NCBI GenBank assembly: GCA_023213315.1
Contig: JAKCPI010025244.1
Location: 1-64,000, forward strand
Reading direction: 5' to 3'
DNA: 64,000 bases
Origin: Euborellia annulipes
Lineage: Eukaryota; Arthropoda; Insecta; Dermaptera; Anisolabididae
Below, piece after piece: positions 1 through 10,985 of this stretch. The notes under the pieces were generated by a model. It made no database searches. It was given only the letters and a program-made list of their open reading frames with translations, and was not told the DNA's origin. Every line of letters begins with the position of its first letter. Within the stretch, counting starts at the first letter, position 1. The position numbers were made by a program, and so were the translations under genes.

Positions 1-636
1 TTAATAAGGAAAGTACCGGAGAATAAAAGCCAGCATTTGATGGACATTAGCTCTCCCCCCCTGCCCTCCGCTAGCTGTACTAGTACTCTTTGGCCGATTT
101 TGTTTAAAAGCTTATTTACACGAGTTCGGGGGATGCCTAACTTAAATATAAAATTTCAACCTCCTAGCTCATTTCCTTCATGGTCAAAAATGTCCACACA
201 CAGACACACACACACACATACTGACCATGTCGCGAAAACCACTTTTTTGGACTCACGGGACCTCAATACATGTAGGCCTATATCCAGTGGCGGTCCCAGG
301 ATTTGGTCAAGGGGGGGGCCCAAATTTTTTTTTTTTTTTTTTTTTTTATTCATTTAAGCTTTTTTTCGGCAGCGAAAGCCATTTAAATTACGTCTCTATT
401 TATTTCACCGGGATTGTTAGCCAATGGTCCAAAATTTATGTAGAGAAGGTGAAGAGGCAGTGGCGCACGCCAGAAGAGTAGTGGGTAATAGGGGGTGATA
501 TTTATTTAGTTCCGGATTCAAATTAACATTAATAAAGAACTGTATTCGTTTACAAATTTTATAATATGCCAAAACAAAACGGTACAATTTTGAAGACTCG
601 TGTCAGAACATATTTCGCTTTTCATTGATCGAAGGG

Positions 637-799
637 GCCCTCGGGCCTTGGTGTAGTGGGTAGCGTGCTGGCCATTTGTACCGCGGGTTCGCATCCCGTC
701 TCATGCGAGAATTTATTTCAATTAGATCGGCTACCAATCCAATTGAAATAAATGGCCTTCGATGCCGAAAAAGATCTTAAATGAAATAAAAAAAAAAGA
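637..799 (+). mobile_element. tRNA-headed SINE, type alpha
   Basis: A Pol III A-box-like TGGTGTAGTGGGTAGC and B-box GGTTCGCATCC are followed by a body with TTTATTTCAATT and a stretch reading GATGCCGAAAAAGA, then an A-rich tail. Confidence 0.75.
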
Positions 800-1362
800 A
801 AATTGCCCGAAAATCATTTAAACAATTGTATTGCCTAATTTGAATAATATCAAAATGATACGTCACTCTCGCTTAGTAGCCATCTTCAAAAAGTTTTAAT
901 AGCCACCTTTTAACCCTTAAACAATGTAGAGCTATATTTCTGTAACCGTTAACATACACGAAATCATGAGCAAGTCAAAAATTGATCAATTGTAAAAAAA
1001 TTACCAAGTTTACTGAAATATCATGATTAATAACACTGTGCTACAAGAAAAAAAGCCCCGAGAAAATTCCTTCAGATTCTTAAGTAAAATGACCTCCTGA
1101 ATCCAAATATGACCTCCGTTTTCCTTCACCACGTACTGTTTTCGGGGGGGGAGCCCCCTACTTATTTCCACCCCTTTTCGTTAATTATAGGGCCACGAAA
1201 AAGATTTGGAGGGATGAAAAGAAATATTTTAGCCTTAACATTTCTTCAGAAGGTCTAGAGAAGTGAAAAGTTAAAAAACATTAACATTTGGATCCAAGGG
1301 GGGATGTGGGGGAGGATTTTGTCCCTTAAAATGCAAAATAATCATTAAAAATGATCGATTTT

Positions 1363-2032
1363 ACTTTCTCTTACCTATGTATATATGTAATATATATATA
1401 GAGAGAAAGTATTGGATTCATGTCAAAAATTCGATGTCGAGATTTTGATGGATCTTCACGTTTTGAGGTCCCCTGAATCCAAAAAAGTGGTTTTCGCGAC
1501 ATGGTCTGTCTGTGTGTGTGTGTGTGTGTCTGTGTGTGTGTGTGTGTTCAATTTTAAGCATGAAGGAATTGAGCTATGAGGCTGAAATTTTATATTTAAG
1601 TTAAACATCCCCCGGGACCGGAAAAATAAGCTTTTAATCAAAATCGGCCAAAGAGTACTAGTACTTTACTGATGTACTTTTTCAGTTTTTTTCGATTTTC
1701 TCAAAATTTGCTCCAACGATTTTTTTTTAAATTCAAAAATCAATTATTTTTTAGATGCTCTTTCAAATATATATTCTCATTTTGCAATTGAAATCTTCTG
1801 AAGACCACTTTACTCTTGTATTTCATAGGGAAGATAGGAGAAATGGTTGCCATGGTAACAAAATATAAATATTTTCCCATACTTATAAATTTTACATCTG
1901 AATTCATATGTTCCGTACTGTCGGGAACTAAATATATGTCGACACAAAAAATCTGGTGTGACAAGCACAGAACACAACTTTCGATTACCGAAGGTAAGAG
2001 AAAGTTGTGTGCTGTGCGCCAGTCACACCAGA
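1363..2032 (+). mobile_element. Family A, full-length reference copy (670 bp)
   Basis: It begins ACTTTCTCTTACC with a terminal hairpin closing on GAGAAAGT, has an internal TG/TCTG run (1507-1547), and ends with a long hairpin finishing CACACCAGA. Comparison with the opposite palindrome arm (near 2505-2520) gives the empty site: it inserted into a T-run with no evident duplication beyond Ts. Confidence 0.85.
1846..1859 (+). promoter_or_regulatory. Perfect X-box (RFX) motif inside family A
   Basis: GTTGCCATGGTAAC matches the RFX consensus GTNRCC-N(0-3)-RGYAAC on both half-sites. Function here is unknown. Confidence 0.45.
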
Positions 2033-3181
2033 TTTTTTTCTGATTTTTTCACAATTTTTTCACTGATTTTCTACATATTCCAGCTGACAGACCCACCTCA
2101 CCCTTCCGTAAATATCCCTCAACTAAAAAAAAATATATAGGACAAAGCGGGTGGGGTGTGAGCGATTCCAAAGCCCTTACAAGAAGATGGAAGATTCACA
2201 GCTCAGTTGGTCAAATTGGCAAATATGAGGCTATAACTTTTTTTTTTAGGCTGATCTTCACAAATTTAAAGTTATATTTACGGATTCTTCTATGTCCTTC
2301 AATATTGCCATATTTTATCTAAAGGGGTAGAAATTATTTCTTGTCAAAGTTTGAAAAAAATTCTTCTTGCAAGGACTTCGGAATTGCTCACACCCCACCC
2401 GCTTTATCCTATATATTTTTTTTTAGTTGAGGGATGTTTAAGGAAAGGTGAGGTGGGTCTGTCCGCCTGAATATGTAGAAAATCAGTGAAAAAATTGTGA
2501 AAAATCAGAAAAAGTCGATCATTTTTAATGATTTTTTTGCATTTTAAGGGACAAAATCTTCCCCCACATCCCCCCTTGGATCCAAATGTTAATGTTTTTT
2601 AACTTTTCACTTCTCTAGACCTGAAGAAATGTTAAGGCTAAAATATTCCTTTTCATCCCTCCAAATTTTTTTTCGTGGCCCTATAATTAACGAAAAGGGG
2701 TGGAAATAGGTAGGGAGCTACCCCCCGAAAACGGTACGTGCTGGGGGGAAAACGAAGGTCATATTTGGATTCAGGAGGTCATTTTACTTAAGAATCTGAA
2801 GGAATTTTCTCGGGGCCAGAAAAAAAGTTTCATTTTGTAGCACAGTGTAATCATACCTAGGGTTACCATGATTTATTGAGGCCAGACCCGGACAGACTAC
2901 TTCCGGAGGTCTAGGGGGCTTGGAAAAATTTTTGAAAATTAGGCACTAAAATCTGCGTTTTTAGCTATCCATTCTGGCAAATTTATAATTTTTTGTTTAG
3001 TTTTAAAATATTAAATAAAACTTTTTGAATTTTTGTCGGTCCAATGGGGGGGGGCCCGGGCCCCTCTGGCCCCCCCCCTGGGACCGCTAGTGCCTATATC
3101 CATCAAAATATCGACATCGAATTTTTGACATGAGTCCAATACTTTCTCTCTATATATTTCATATATAGGGTAAGAGAAAGT

Positions 3182-3664
3182 AAAAATTTTACATCCCTCC
3201 CCTTTTTTTTGTTTTCTATATTATCAATAGCTTACCGAAGTTGATCTTTCAACTTATTATTTATAAATTTGTTAAATATATCTCTGACTTGTCATAGGAG
3301 GTATATATTGAATATTAATATCTTATTCAAATATATTTTAGATCTTGAAAATTATTTTACTATTATATATATTATTATTAATCCTGCAGATCTTCCTAAT
3401 TTCGAATATCAACAGCTACTTCTCTCTGAATTATAATAGAATTTTATTATATGTAATATATAACAAATTCTAATCCTGAACTAAAACTACCCCTATTACC
3501 CTCACCTTCTTGAATGAACAAATGCGTCTCGACCAAATTTCCACTCTACATTTAAACTGCCTGTCTTTTTATAATAAGATTAACCTATAATAAAAAACCT
3601 AACAATAAAATATGCTATAAACTTAAAAGAAAAATATCGGGAATGACTTCCCCAAAACTCTCTC
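3182..3664. other. AT-rich spacer, nothing recognised
   Basis: No open frame, repeat boundary or signal could be supported. Confidence 0.5.
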
Positions 3665-4197
3665 GTATATTCTTTTGGAGTTATGTCTGTGTGTGTGTTT
3701 ATGTTAGTATGTGTGAACACGATTGTTTAAAAACCAAAGCAGCCAGATCGATGAAATTTGGTCTCCTTACACTCAAATTGTAGATTTCTATCAACTTTTG
3801 GAGTAAATACGTCACCTGGAAATAATAATTTACCTAAAAAGTTTTTTCAAAAATTTTGAAATTTTCAATTTTTTTTGTTATATTCTGATAAACTACTTTT
3901 TAATAAAAAGTACTACTTCCAGGTGACGTATTTACTTCAAAAGTTTATAGAAATCAACAATTTTAGTGTAAGGAGTATATACCAAATTTCATCGATCTGA
4001 CTGCTTTGGTTTATAAACAATTGTGTTCACACACAGACACACACACACCCACACGGCAACACATACCGACATAATGCCAAAAATATTTTTTTTTGACTCA
4101 AGGAGGTCTAAAACGTGGAGAAACATCAAAATCTTGAAGTCGAATTTTTTGACGATTACAATACTTTCTCTTTATATTCTATACTGTACGAGAAAGT
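3665..4197. repeat. Family B palindromic element
   Basis: Arms of about 240 bp around 3880 share the phrase CCAAAGCAG.CAGATCGATG and a TGTG/CACA microsatellite. The right end (ATACTTTCTC...GAGAAAGT) resembles the family A 5' hairpin. The left end is degraded. Confidence 0.65.
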
Positions 4198-4417
4198 AAA
4201 AATGAGTATTAACTTTATCAGCACTGGAATATTTCAATTGTCCTTCTATTCATTAAAAAAATATAAAAATCTAAATAGTAAATAGTAATTTATAACGAAT
4301 TGTGGCTGTTTATTATATAATTGGTAATACAAAAAGAGGAGGCAAAAAATTTATAGCTTCCCCCCTTTGTGGGGTTTTAGTAAATAGTAAATAAAAACCA
4401 TGTAATACTTTCGGTTA

Positions 4418-4423
4418 TTTATT
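4418..4423 (-). terminator. Candidate polyadenylation signal of the Mic19-like gene
   Basis: AATAAA on the minus strand, 17 bases downstream of the TAA stop. Such hexamers are common by chance in DNA this AT-rich, so only its position supports it. Confidence 0.35.
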
Positions 4424-4440
4424 TTTTTAAGGAAAAATAC

Positions 4441-4557
4441 TTAATTACACTCTTGCGATGGTTTGATGTGTCTTTTCTTATCGCCTCTCTTTTTCTTTTT
4501 TACATTTTCAAAGATTTTTTCATATTCTTCTTCCAATGCTTCATTAAATCTTTCCAG
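4441..4557 (-). CDS. Mic19-like exon 3, C terminus and stop
   Basis: A T-rich tract ending in TAG precedes an open frame of 38 codons and TAA, in phase 0 with exon 2. It starts LERFNEALEEEY and ends in a Lys/Arg-rich tail. Phe sits at position 7 after Cys125, where CX9C helices often carry an aromatic residue, which supports direct splicing. A polyadenylation hexamer AATAAA lies on the minus strand at 4423-4418, 17 bases past the stop. Confidence 0.5.
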   Translation of the reverse strand: MERFNEALEEEYEKIFENVKKKKRGDKKRHIKPSQECN

Positions 4558-7500
4558 CTAAAAAATAATATTTCTTTTTTAGAGAACACTTTATATTGGC
4601 CTATCCTTTTTTTTTAAATTGGTTATACATAATTAAAATCTAAGTAAAAAAGATATTGGTCTGTCACATTGTCATTTTAAGGAATGGTATTTTACTTCCC
4701 ATTTTTTTGCGATTTACGATATAAGACTCGGCCGATTCTCGAAACGTCGTCAAAATGAGATTTTTTTATCATTCAATTAAATAGAGGATGCCAGAGAATT
4801 TTTAGGGAATTTTTTAATAATTAGTAATTTCCTTTTTAGAAATCAATATATTAATGTGTACTCTGTTTATGAAAGCAGGAATTAGTTTGTCAGTCAAAAA
4901 AAAAAAAAAAATCTAACTAATACTGGAGCAATAAACGAGGAACAAATTTTAGTTGCCTGGAAACTAAGGCAAACACCCTACACAAAGAGTTTTATGTTTG
5001 CCTATCTCACAGGCGTCCTTGGAAACTAAGATTTTTTTATTATCTTACATAATAATTACGCGCATGAAATATTTTAGTACCGATATTCTTAAAATCACTA
5101 TTACTATTGATATAATAGAAAAAGTGATGAGGCTAAAAAGCCAAGGGTATAGAATCAGTAGAAAACAAAAAAAATTCTCGTCGATGTTTCGGCCTTAAAT
5201 CCCAAATTCTTAACAACGTACTTTCTCTCTCTATATTGAATATTGAATAAATTATTTGTATCACTGACAACTAGGGGACTTTCTACATGCTGGTTTTTTG
5301 GTATCACCCATCCGAGTTTTTTGCTTCCCTGTAAAGATCTTGGTGGCTGTTGCTGTGACTGCAAGCCCCCCCCCCCCCCCCACCCCCTCGGAAACAAAAT
5401 ATATTTTGAGAAAAAAAAAACTCACAGACATCATATTACCCAACTTTTCGATTAGTGGAGGTAAAAGAAAGATGTATGCAGTGCCATTAGTCGCATCAGT
5501 CTTTAAAGCTCAATTGACATTGATATATTTTTACTTTTTTTTTTAGATCATATCCGCCCATCTTCCTCGTGTTTATCATGGATATACTTAATCTAATCCT
5601 TGTCATTCATCTTCGATTAAATGCAAGGAGCTTCTCCGAGACATTCAAAGAGCAACTTAAAATCTTCGAACATGGAGTCAATTGGTCGAGCAATAATCAA
5701 AGTAAGGTCATCGTTCAGGGGCGTATATAGAAATTTTTTTGGGGGGGCCCACACAAAAATTTTTTTTGGAAAAATTTTTTTTTTTTTAAACAAAACCCTT
5801 CCTCTCTTCAACATTTTTTTTTTTCTCTCTTCTTTTCCGTCGGCCCCCCCCTCCTTCCTCCTCCGCAGGTTTGTGTGGTTCTGTTTATGTCTCTTTCTCT
5901 CTTTTTTTTTGGGGGGGGGGGGCGGCCGCGCGCCCCCCCCCCCCCCCCCCCCCCATCGTTTATTTTAAAAAGTGATCAATTTAATTATTAATTTACATTA
6001 TTTATTTATTTATTTATTCTTTTGTTAGTCAAATAAAAACAAATTCTTTTGGTTTTGCAAAACTACTATCAACAACTAAAAAATAATTGTTAAATGAATT
6101 TTGAACAAATTTTTGAGAAGATCCAAATTTGTATATAAAATGGCTTAAATAACTAGGAATGGAACTTTGATTATAAACGAGTATAGTATATGGTAGTAGG
6201 CTTATATAGTGAAATAATTTTAAATTTGAAAAGGTAAAATAAAATCATCTGTACCAGATTTTATTTTACATTATTTCACTATATACCATATAGCTACTAT
6301 ACCATTTACTCAAGGCTCCAGCTCTCAGGTGGGGACTTAATTGTGGCGCTCACTGTACAAACCAAAATTAATTAATTAAGGCTACAATTGAAAAAAAGGT
6401 AGGAATAAATAAGTAGACTATGATAGCAAAAGTAATTGCCATAATTAATATATAGGCCTAAATAAAGCTGATAGTTCAATGCCTAATTACTATTTAAATG
6501 AATATGAAGAAATTAATGACTGAGTGATAATTAACAGGAACAGGTAGATGTAGGCAGCCAGCAATGAACAAAAACTTTATTTAAATATAGTCGACGTTTC
6601 GGGAACGCATCGATCTAAACAACATTAACAATTTATCGTCCTGAAGATGAGAGCAATGCGTTCCCGAAACGTCGACGATATTTAAATTAAATTAATATGG
6701 TCCCCCTTGTCACTGATTCCCTTCTTGTCTTAAAAGACTTGACATTAATTATTTATTATATTGCAACCCATTAATTTAATAAATGGACCGGATTGAAAAT
6801 GGACCCTGATGTTATGGTTCTTCTTATGGTCTAAGACTCTTTTATCCAAATCGTGTGGCTCTTCATTTATATTTTTTTTCTCATCACACACACACATTCA
6901 TTCACACAGTTTTTCCACAACCAAGGGCGGGTCCAGAGGTGTTTCTCGGGGGGGGGGGGATCTGGTGTGACTGGTCGCACTGCACACCTTTTTTTCTCAA
7001 TTTCGAAAATTTAAAGGCGCATTCTGTACTTGTTTGCCAGAATATAAATGCAAAACAAATTTTTAAGTATTAATTTTTAAAATTTTACATTCAAAATAAC
7101 TTTTTTTTCAAAAAAAAGTATTTTTTTCAAATCTCAGGGGGACCACCCCCCCCCCCCTTGTCCACAACTCAAGCCATATAAGACTTGACGATATTAAAAA
7201 CCGTTATTTGAATATATCTGTTTTTGGGTCCAGGCATTCTTATTTAAGTGTGGCTCTTCATTATGTCCAAAATATATATTTATTCAACATATTATAAGTA
7301 TAATAATTCTATTTTGTAAAAATATGTTTATAATGGTCTGATGCGGCTCTTGGTAAAATTTTTTAAAATTAAAGAAAAATGGCTCTCTACTTAAAATAGG
7401 TTGCCAACCCCTGCTCTAAGAAGATAAATAAAAATAAATTAACTTACCGCATCTTGACATTGTAAAGGAGAATTTTTTGAATCCAAACAATCTTTTAACA

Positions 7501-7901
7501 CTTTTCTCTCTTTATCACAGTGGACTAATTTATCCTTCTGTGTTTCACTCAAAACATGAGCAAATCGTTCGATCGAATCTTTATCAATATGAAATTGTTT
7601 ATTATATTGCTCTTCGACGCGTTGCACACGGGTTTTATAATATTTATCAATTTCTATAGAATGAGTAAAAAAATATTTATTTTTTTTTATTCAAGGCGAT
7701 CAAGTGGAAAGCGATGTGCTTACGGTCAACGCCTTTGTCCCTCTGTTTCTGCTGAGCCCTCTGGATTTTCTCCTTCGGAGTTGGCTGGTAGCCGGTGACT
7801 CGTTCTGCTGCCTCTTTAGTTAGGTTCAGGGGCGTTAATACCTCCAACGGCTCCCGAGCGGCACAGGGTCCTTTATTGCAGGTGCTCTCTCCAACGCCCA
7901 T
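4441..7901 (-). CDS. MICOS Mic19/Mic25-like (CHCHD3/6 family) protein, 3 exons
   Basis: Coding join: 7901-7724, 7653-7448, 4557-4441, giving 166 residues and a TAA stop. Junctions are GTAAGC donor/TAG acceptor (phase 1, codon completed as CAA) and GTAAGT donor/TAG acceptor (phase 0). Seen: an MG start suited to N-myristoylation, a Lys/Gln-rich linker (residues 40-60), a helical stretch rich in Glu/Lys/Gln (60-104), then Cys105-x9-Cys115-x9-Cys125. Known: Mic19/Mic25 proteins sit on the intermembrane-space face of the inner mitochondrial membrane and shape crista junctions; they have a myristoylated N terminus, coiled coil and C-terminal CHCH domain. Inferred: this is a short, divergent member (human Mic19 is about 227 residues). 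Odd: the expected fourth cysteine is Ala135, and the tail is very basic. Another twin-CX9C family, or a missed exon in the 2.9-kb intron, remains possible. Confidence 0.62.
5262..5362 (+). repeat. Family E SINE-like GC-rich fragment
   Basis: It shares ACATGCTG-TT and GATCTTGGTGGCTGTTGCTGT with 32575-32690 and more loosely with 26777-26920. It lies in intron 2 of the Mic19-like gene. Confidence 0.45.
5718..5956. mobile_element. hAT-like end plus homopolymer block
   Basis: CAGGGGCGTATATAGAAA is a typical hAT start. No right terminus is visible. The region ends in long G and C runs around GCGGCCGCGCG (5910-5955) that may be assembly error. Confidence 0.4.
6178..6355. repeat. Hairpin repeat F
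   Basis: Inverted repeat around TATAGTGAAATAATTT (6178-6310), followed by a GGGACTTAATTGTGGCGCTCAC segment that also occurs at 17945-17968. Confidence 0.45.
6550..6705. repeat. Inverted repeat with GTCGACGTTTCGGGAACGCAT arms
   Basis: Left arm 6580-6611 and right arm 6655-6688 are near-perfect complements. The spacer holds CTGAAGA (6641-6647). GTAGGCAGCCAG (6550) recurs at the edge of the 14.6-15.1-kb palindrome, so these are one family. Confidence 0.6.
6868..7247 (-). mobile_element. 5'-truncated SINE beta with 15-bp target duplication
   Basis: Perfect direct repeats GTGTGGCTCTTCATT (6853-6867, 7248-7262) flank a minus-strand SINE tail (CCATATAAGACTT..., GGTCCAGGCATTCTTATTTAA). A 15-bp duplication indicates LINE-type retroposition. 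A hAT MITE interrupts it. Confidence 0.75.
6922..7160. mobile_element. hAT MITE inside the SINE
   Basis: CAAGGGCGGGTCC...CCCCTTG is flanked by TCCACAAC (6914-6921, 7161-7168). At 6959-6987 it contains part of the family A 3' hairpin (ATCTGGTGTGACTGGTCGCAC). Confidence 0.7.
7448..7653 (-). CDS. Mic19-like exon 2 (residues 60-128)
   Basis: It begins after a pyrimidine-rich CTATAG acceptor and ends at a consensus GTAAGT donor. It encodes the coiled-coil-like segment and three cysteines (105, 115, 125) at exact CX9C spacing. The intron before it (7654-7723) is only 70 bp, normal for arthropods. Confidence 0.65.
7724..7901 (-). CDS. Mic19-like exon 1 (residues 1-59)
   Basis: The start codon at 7901-7899 is followed by an MG.GEST-type N terminus like Mic19 proteins. 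The reading frame ends at a GTAAGC donor (7723-7718) after one base of codon 60. A four-codon upstream reading frame (ATG inside GCATGCG, about 7929) ends before the main start. A GTGAGA donor-like string also lies in the leader just upstream, so an alternative 5' exon cannot be excluded. Confidence 0.6.
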
Positions 7902-8439
7902 CTTCCTTCTCACCTGGCTCGCATGCCCGCCAACTTATCGAAACAACGTTTATTGCCTTGTTTTTAAACCTAATTAAAATGATTTGCACTAGTAAATGGA
8001 GTTGAAGAAAAAAATATTCAATTTGCTAAAATTATAAAAACCTCAGTATAATAGTAATAAATACAAATATATTTGTTTAAATAAATCAATATTAAGTTTT
8101 TATAATAACACTAGTCGACATGGTTTTTTTCCACAAGAAATCTGATTAGTGAACCTAGTGCATTTTTTCATTCTGAATTCAGATATGTAGTTAGAATTTT
8201 TCCATCAGGCACAGTTTTAGAGATATAGAGCAAAATAGATTTTGATAGAAAATGTGCTCTAAAACGGCTTTTATTTAGAATGTTCAAATTATTGTTAACG
8301 CGGCACCCCGTAAAAATATACAGATAGTTAGAACACATATAAATTTTAAGTTTCATCCCAATCGGAGGTCATTTAGACGTGCCGCAAACAGCTTAAAGTT
8401 TAGAAAAATCGAAATTTTCAAGATTTTTTTTACTTTGGT

Positions 8440-8940
8440 CACCCCTAATACAATTTTAAACATCCCTGAATGCAAAAAACATATGTTAATATTTACGATA
8501 TTCTATAGTTCTTTGGCTTTCATAAAAATCTGTTAATTATTAACGAAATTATGAACAAAAACGTGAGCAAAGAAAAAACACAAGTACACTCACTGGTCGA
8601 AAAAAATGGACTTCAATTGAATTAAAAAGCGAACCCCATCCACGAGAAGCTAATGTATCCTCTCTGAACATAGGTTCCCGGGCACTAACTTTATTAAATA
8701 TTATTTTAAAAAAATATTTCTAGAATCTCATATCTTTCTTTATACTTGTAAAAGAAAGTCCATTTTTTCGACCAGTGAGTGTACTTGTGTTTTTTCTTTG
8801 CTGACGTTTTTGTTCATAATTTCGTTAATAATTAACAGATTTTTACGAATGAGTGATTTTTAGAAAGCCAAAGAACTATAGAATATCGTAAATATATGTT
8901 TTTTGCATTCAGGGATGCCTAAAATTGTATTCGGGGATTT
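8440..8940. mobile_element. Palindromic Tc1/mariner-like MITE
   Basis: Arms of about 160-180 bp pair around 8690. The inner boundary CACTCACTGGTCGAAAAAAA next to TA resembles a Tc1/mariner terminus. There is no transposase frame. The outer part shares sequence with 57410-57560. Confidence 0.5.
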
Positions 8941-9369
8941 TATTGTCATTGTTAGAGCACTGTTAAACACTTTTCGTGCGGCACCTTTTCGAACTGAAAA
9001 TTTTGAATTACGCTCTTACCCAGTTCAGGGCATAAGGAGAATGATATTTTTCAACAGAAAATACAAAAAAATGATTTTCGAAAAAAAGTGGAGTTAGACA
9101 CTTTTCTAATTAGAGCGTCGATATGTAATATATTTAAAGAAAGTATTTTTTTTCTTTTCAAAACGAATAAATAATTAACAATCGATCATTTGAGAAAAAA
9201 AGTCAAAATTTTGGAAGAAAACGATACTCATATACGCATAAATCCGTTTATTTATGCTTGCTCAAAGATAGGCAAATAACCTACTAATAGATATTCTATA
9301 CACCTCCTTCAGGACAATCCTGATATGCAGAATTGAGTTCTACATTTTTAGAAAATTGAATAGTAGATC

Positions 9370-9600
9370 GCGGCTGTAGCTGATATATTGAATAAGGGAA
9401 GAGAATGCAGCCAATAATTGAGCCCCTATTTAATGATTTAAAAAATTAGGAACGTATTGGCTGGGAGCCACCCTGCCAACTTTGAAGGCTGAAGATGGCA
9501 GGGTGGCTCCCAGCCGCAACCTTCTTAATAAAGAGTGTTCAATCATAAAATATAGGCTAAATTATTGGCTGCATCCTCTTCCCTTATCCAACATTTAAAA
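9370..9600. repeat. Inverted repeat with GGCTGGGAGCCACCCTGCCA arms
   Basis: Arms from GCAGCCAATAATTGAGC to its complement near 9585; the inner hairpin is at 9457-9516 and contains CTGAAGA (9489-9495). Related to 53985-54515. Confidence 0.6.
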
Positions 9601-9639
9601 AGATGAACACAAATGATACTCTCTCTATATATTTATTTT

Positions 9640-9897
9640 TAAGCACTCACCCTTTTTTCTCATTCACACTCACACTCACACTCACACACATTCACACAGT
9701 CTTTTCGGCAACTCAGGCCATATAAGACTTTGACGATATCCCTTATTGATTAATATACATATTTGGGGTCCAGGCATTCTTATTTAAGCTATTTGGTATC
9801 CATATAGATTAAATAAAATCATCGGACTGCCTGGGATCCGAACCCGCGACCCTTGGTATATAAGGTCAGCACGTTAACCCCTACACCAAGCCCGAGG
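9640..9897 (-). mobile_element. SINE beta, near full length
   Basis: Minus-strand tRNA-like head (TTGGTGTAGGGGTTAACG, B-box GGGTTCGGATCCC) at 9825-9897, body ending in a (CACTCA)n-rich tail near 9660-9700. Confidence 0.75.
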
Positions 9898-10571
9898 ACA
9901 AAATATTATGTTATAAAAGACAAAAATATTTAATTAACATCCATATTTATTAATTCAAATACCCGTAGTATAAATATTTGCTATAAAACCTACGTGAATA
10001 AAATTATTACACTTATAATTCTAGCCTTATTTATGAGAATTATAAAGGGTGTAAATTATTTATTCATCTTCCTTATTAATATGCTTCTACTTTTACTATA
10101 ATATTTCATGATAAATTTTTTTATATAATATTAATAATTATATATCAATTTTTTGTGCACTTATTCAGCGACATATTTTGTGAGTAAATGAATGGATGAT
10201 TGAGGTGGGAGGAGACTAAGAGAGTGAGAAGAGAGTCGGGAGGTGAGTGATCCTGCTCTCTGAACCGGGTCCAATGGCCCTCTGCAGCGATAGGAATCCA
10301 GACTGGCTTTTAGGATCAACGGAAACCAATTTCTCTTCACTTTATTATTATACTTACTGAAGGGCTTTAAAAACCAAGTGTTAATCGTTTAAAATATAAA
10401 ATAAACTCTAATATCTTGTGTGGTTAAACAGATGTATACATTAATTAAAATTTTTAGGTGGAATAACCACAGAAGATATGACAACATACCAGACAGTGAA
10501 TTTTAGGTGCATATATTAATTTTTTAGTGTATTTTTCGACATCTGGGACCATTTACACCCTTTCTATTTTT

Positions 10572-10985
10572 ACTTTCTCTTTCCCTATATAAGAAATATA
10601 TAGATTCGATCATGTCAAAAATTCGATGTCGAGATTTTGATCGATAATACACCCTGAGTCCAAAAAAGTGGGTCCCGAAAATTGGTCTGTCTGTGAACAA
10701 AATATCTCAGAAATGAAAAGAGCTAGAAGGTTGGAATTTTATATTTGAGTTAGGCACTCGTTCAAGGGGTGAAAATAAGCTTTTGAACAAAATCGACCAA
10801 AAAGTACTAGTACTTTACTAATGTACTTTTTCAGTTTTTTTTTTTCGATTTTCTCAAAATTCGCTCCAACGATTTTTATTAAAATTCATAAATCAACTAT
10901 TTTTTTTTTGAAGCTCTTTAAAAATTATATCAGTGAAATCTTTCGTGAAAATTGTTTGAAGTACACTTTACTGATGTGGAAGCAT
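10572..10985 (+). repeat. Family A, 3'-truncated
   Basis: Starts at ACTTTCTCTTTCC and follows family A through TCAAAAATTCGATGTCGAG and GTACTAGTACTTTACT. It loses the 3' hairpin. The microsatellite is absent. Confidence 0.7.

Larger units (their letters stand above)
1034..2847. mobile_element. Long inverted-repeat (Harbinger/foldback-like) element
   Basis: Ends CACTGTGCTACAA and its complement are flanked by TAA on both sides. Arms pair over roughly 500 bp (1034-1362 plus 2033-2200 against 2370-2847). A family A copy sits inside the left arm. A TAA duplication fits PIF/Harbinger, but no transposase is present. Confidence 0.65.
285..3092. mobile_element. Non-autonomous hAT element, 2.8 kb
   Basis: Terminal inverted repeats CAGTGGCGGTCCCAGG and CACTAGCGGTCCCAGG are flanked by a perfect 8-bp duplication CCTATATC (277-284, 3093-3100). 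Ends are G- and C-runs. There is no transposase frame. It carries a SINE (637-799) and a long inverted-repeat element (1034-2847). Confidence 0.88.
80..3181 (-). repeat. Family A copy, split by a hAT element
   Basis: Reverse-orientation family A: its middle part is at 80-284 and its terminal AGAGAAAGT end at 3101-3181. The two halves join cleanly when 285-3092 and one 8-bp duplication are removed. The 3' hairpin end is missing at the left. Confidence 0.8.

Noticed and set aside
637..720. tRNA gene
   Set aside because: A and B boxes exist but no cloverleaf acceptor; the sequence continues into a SINE body. The same applies at 52053 and 62838.
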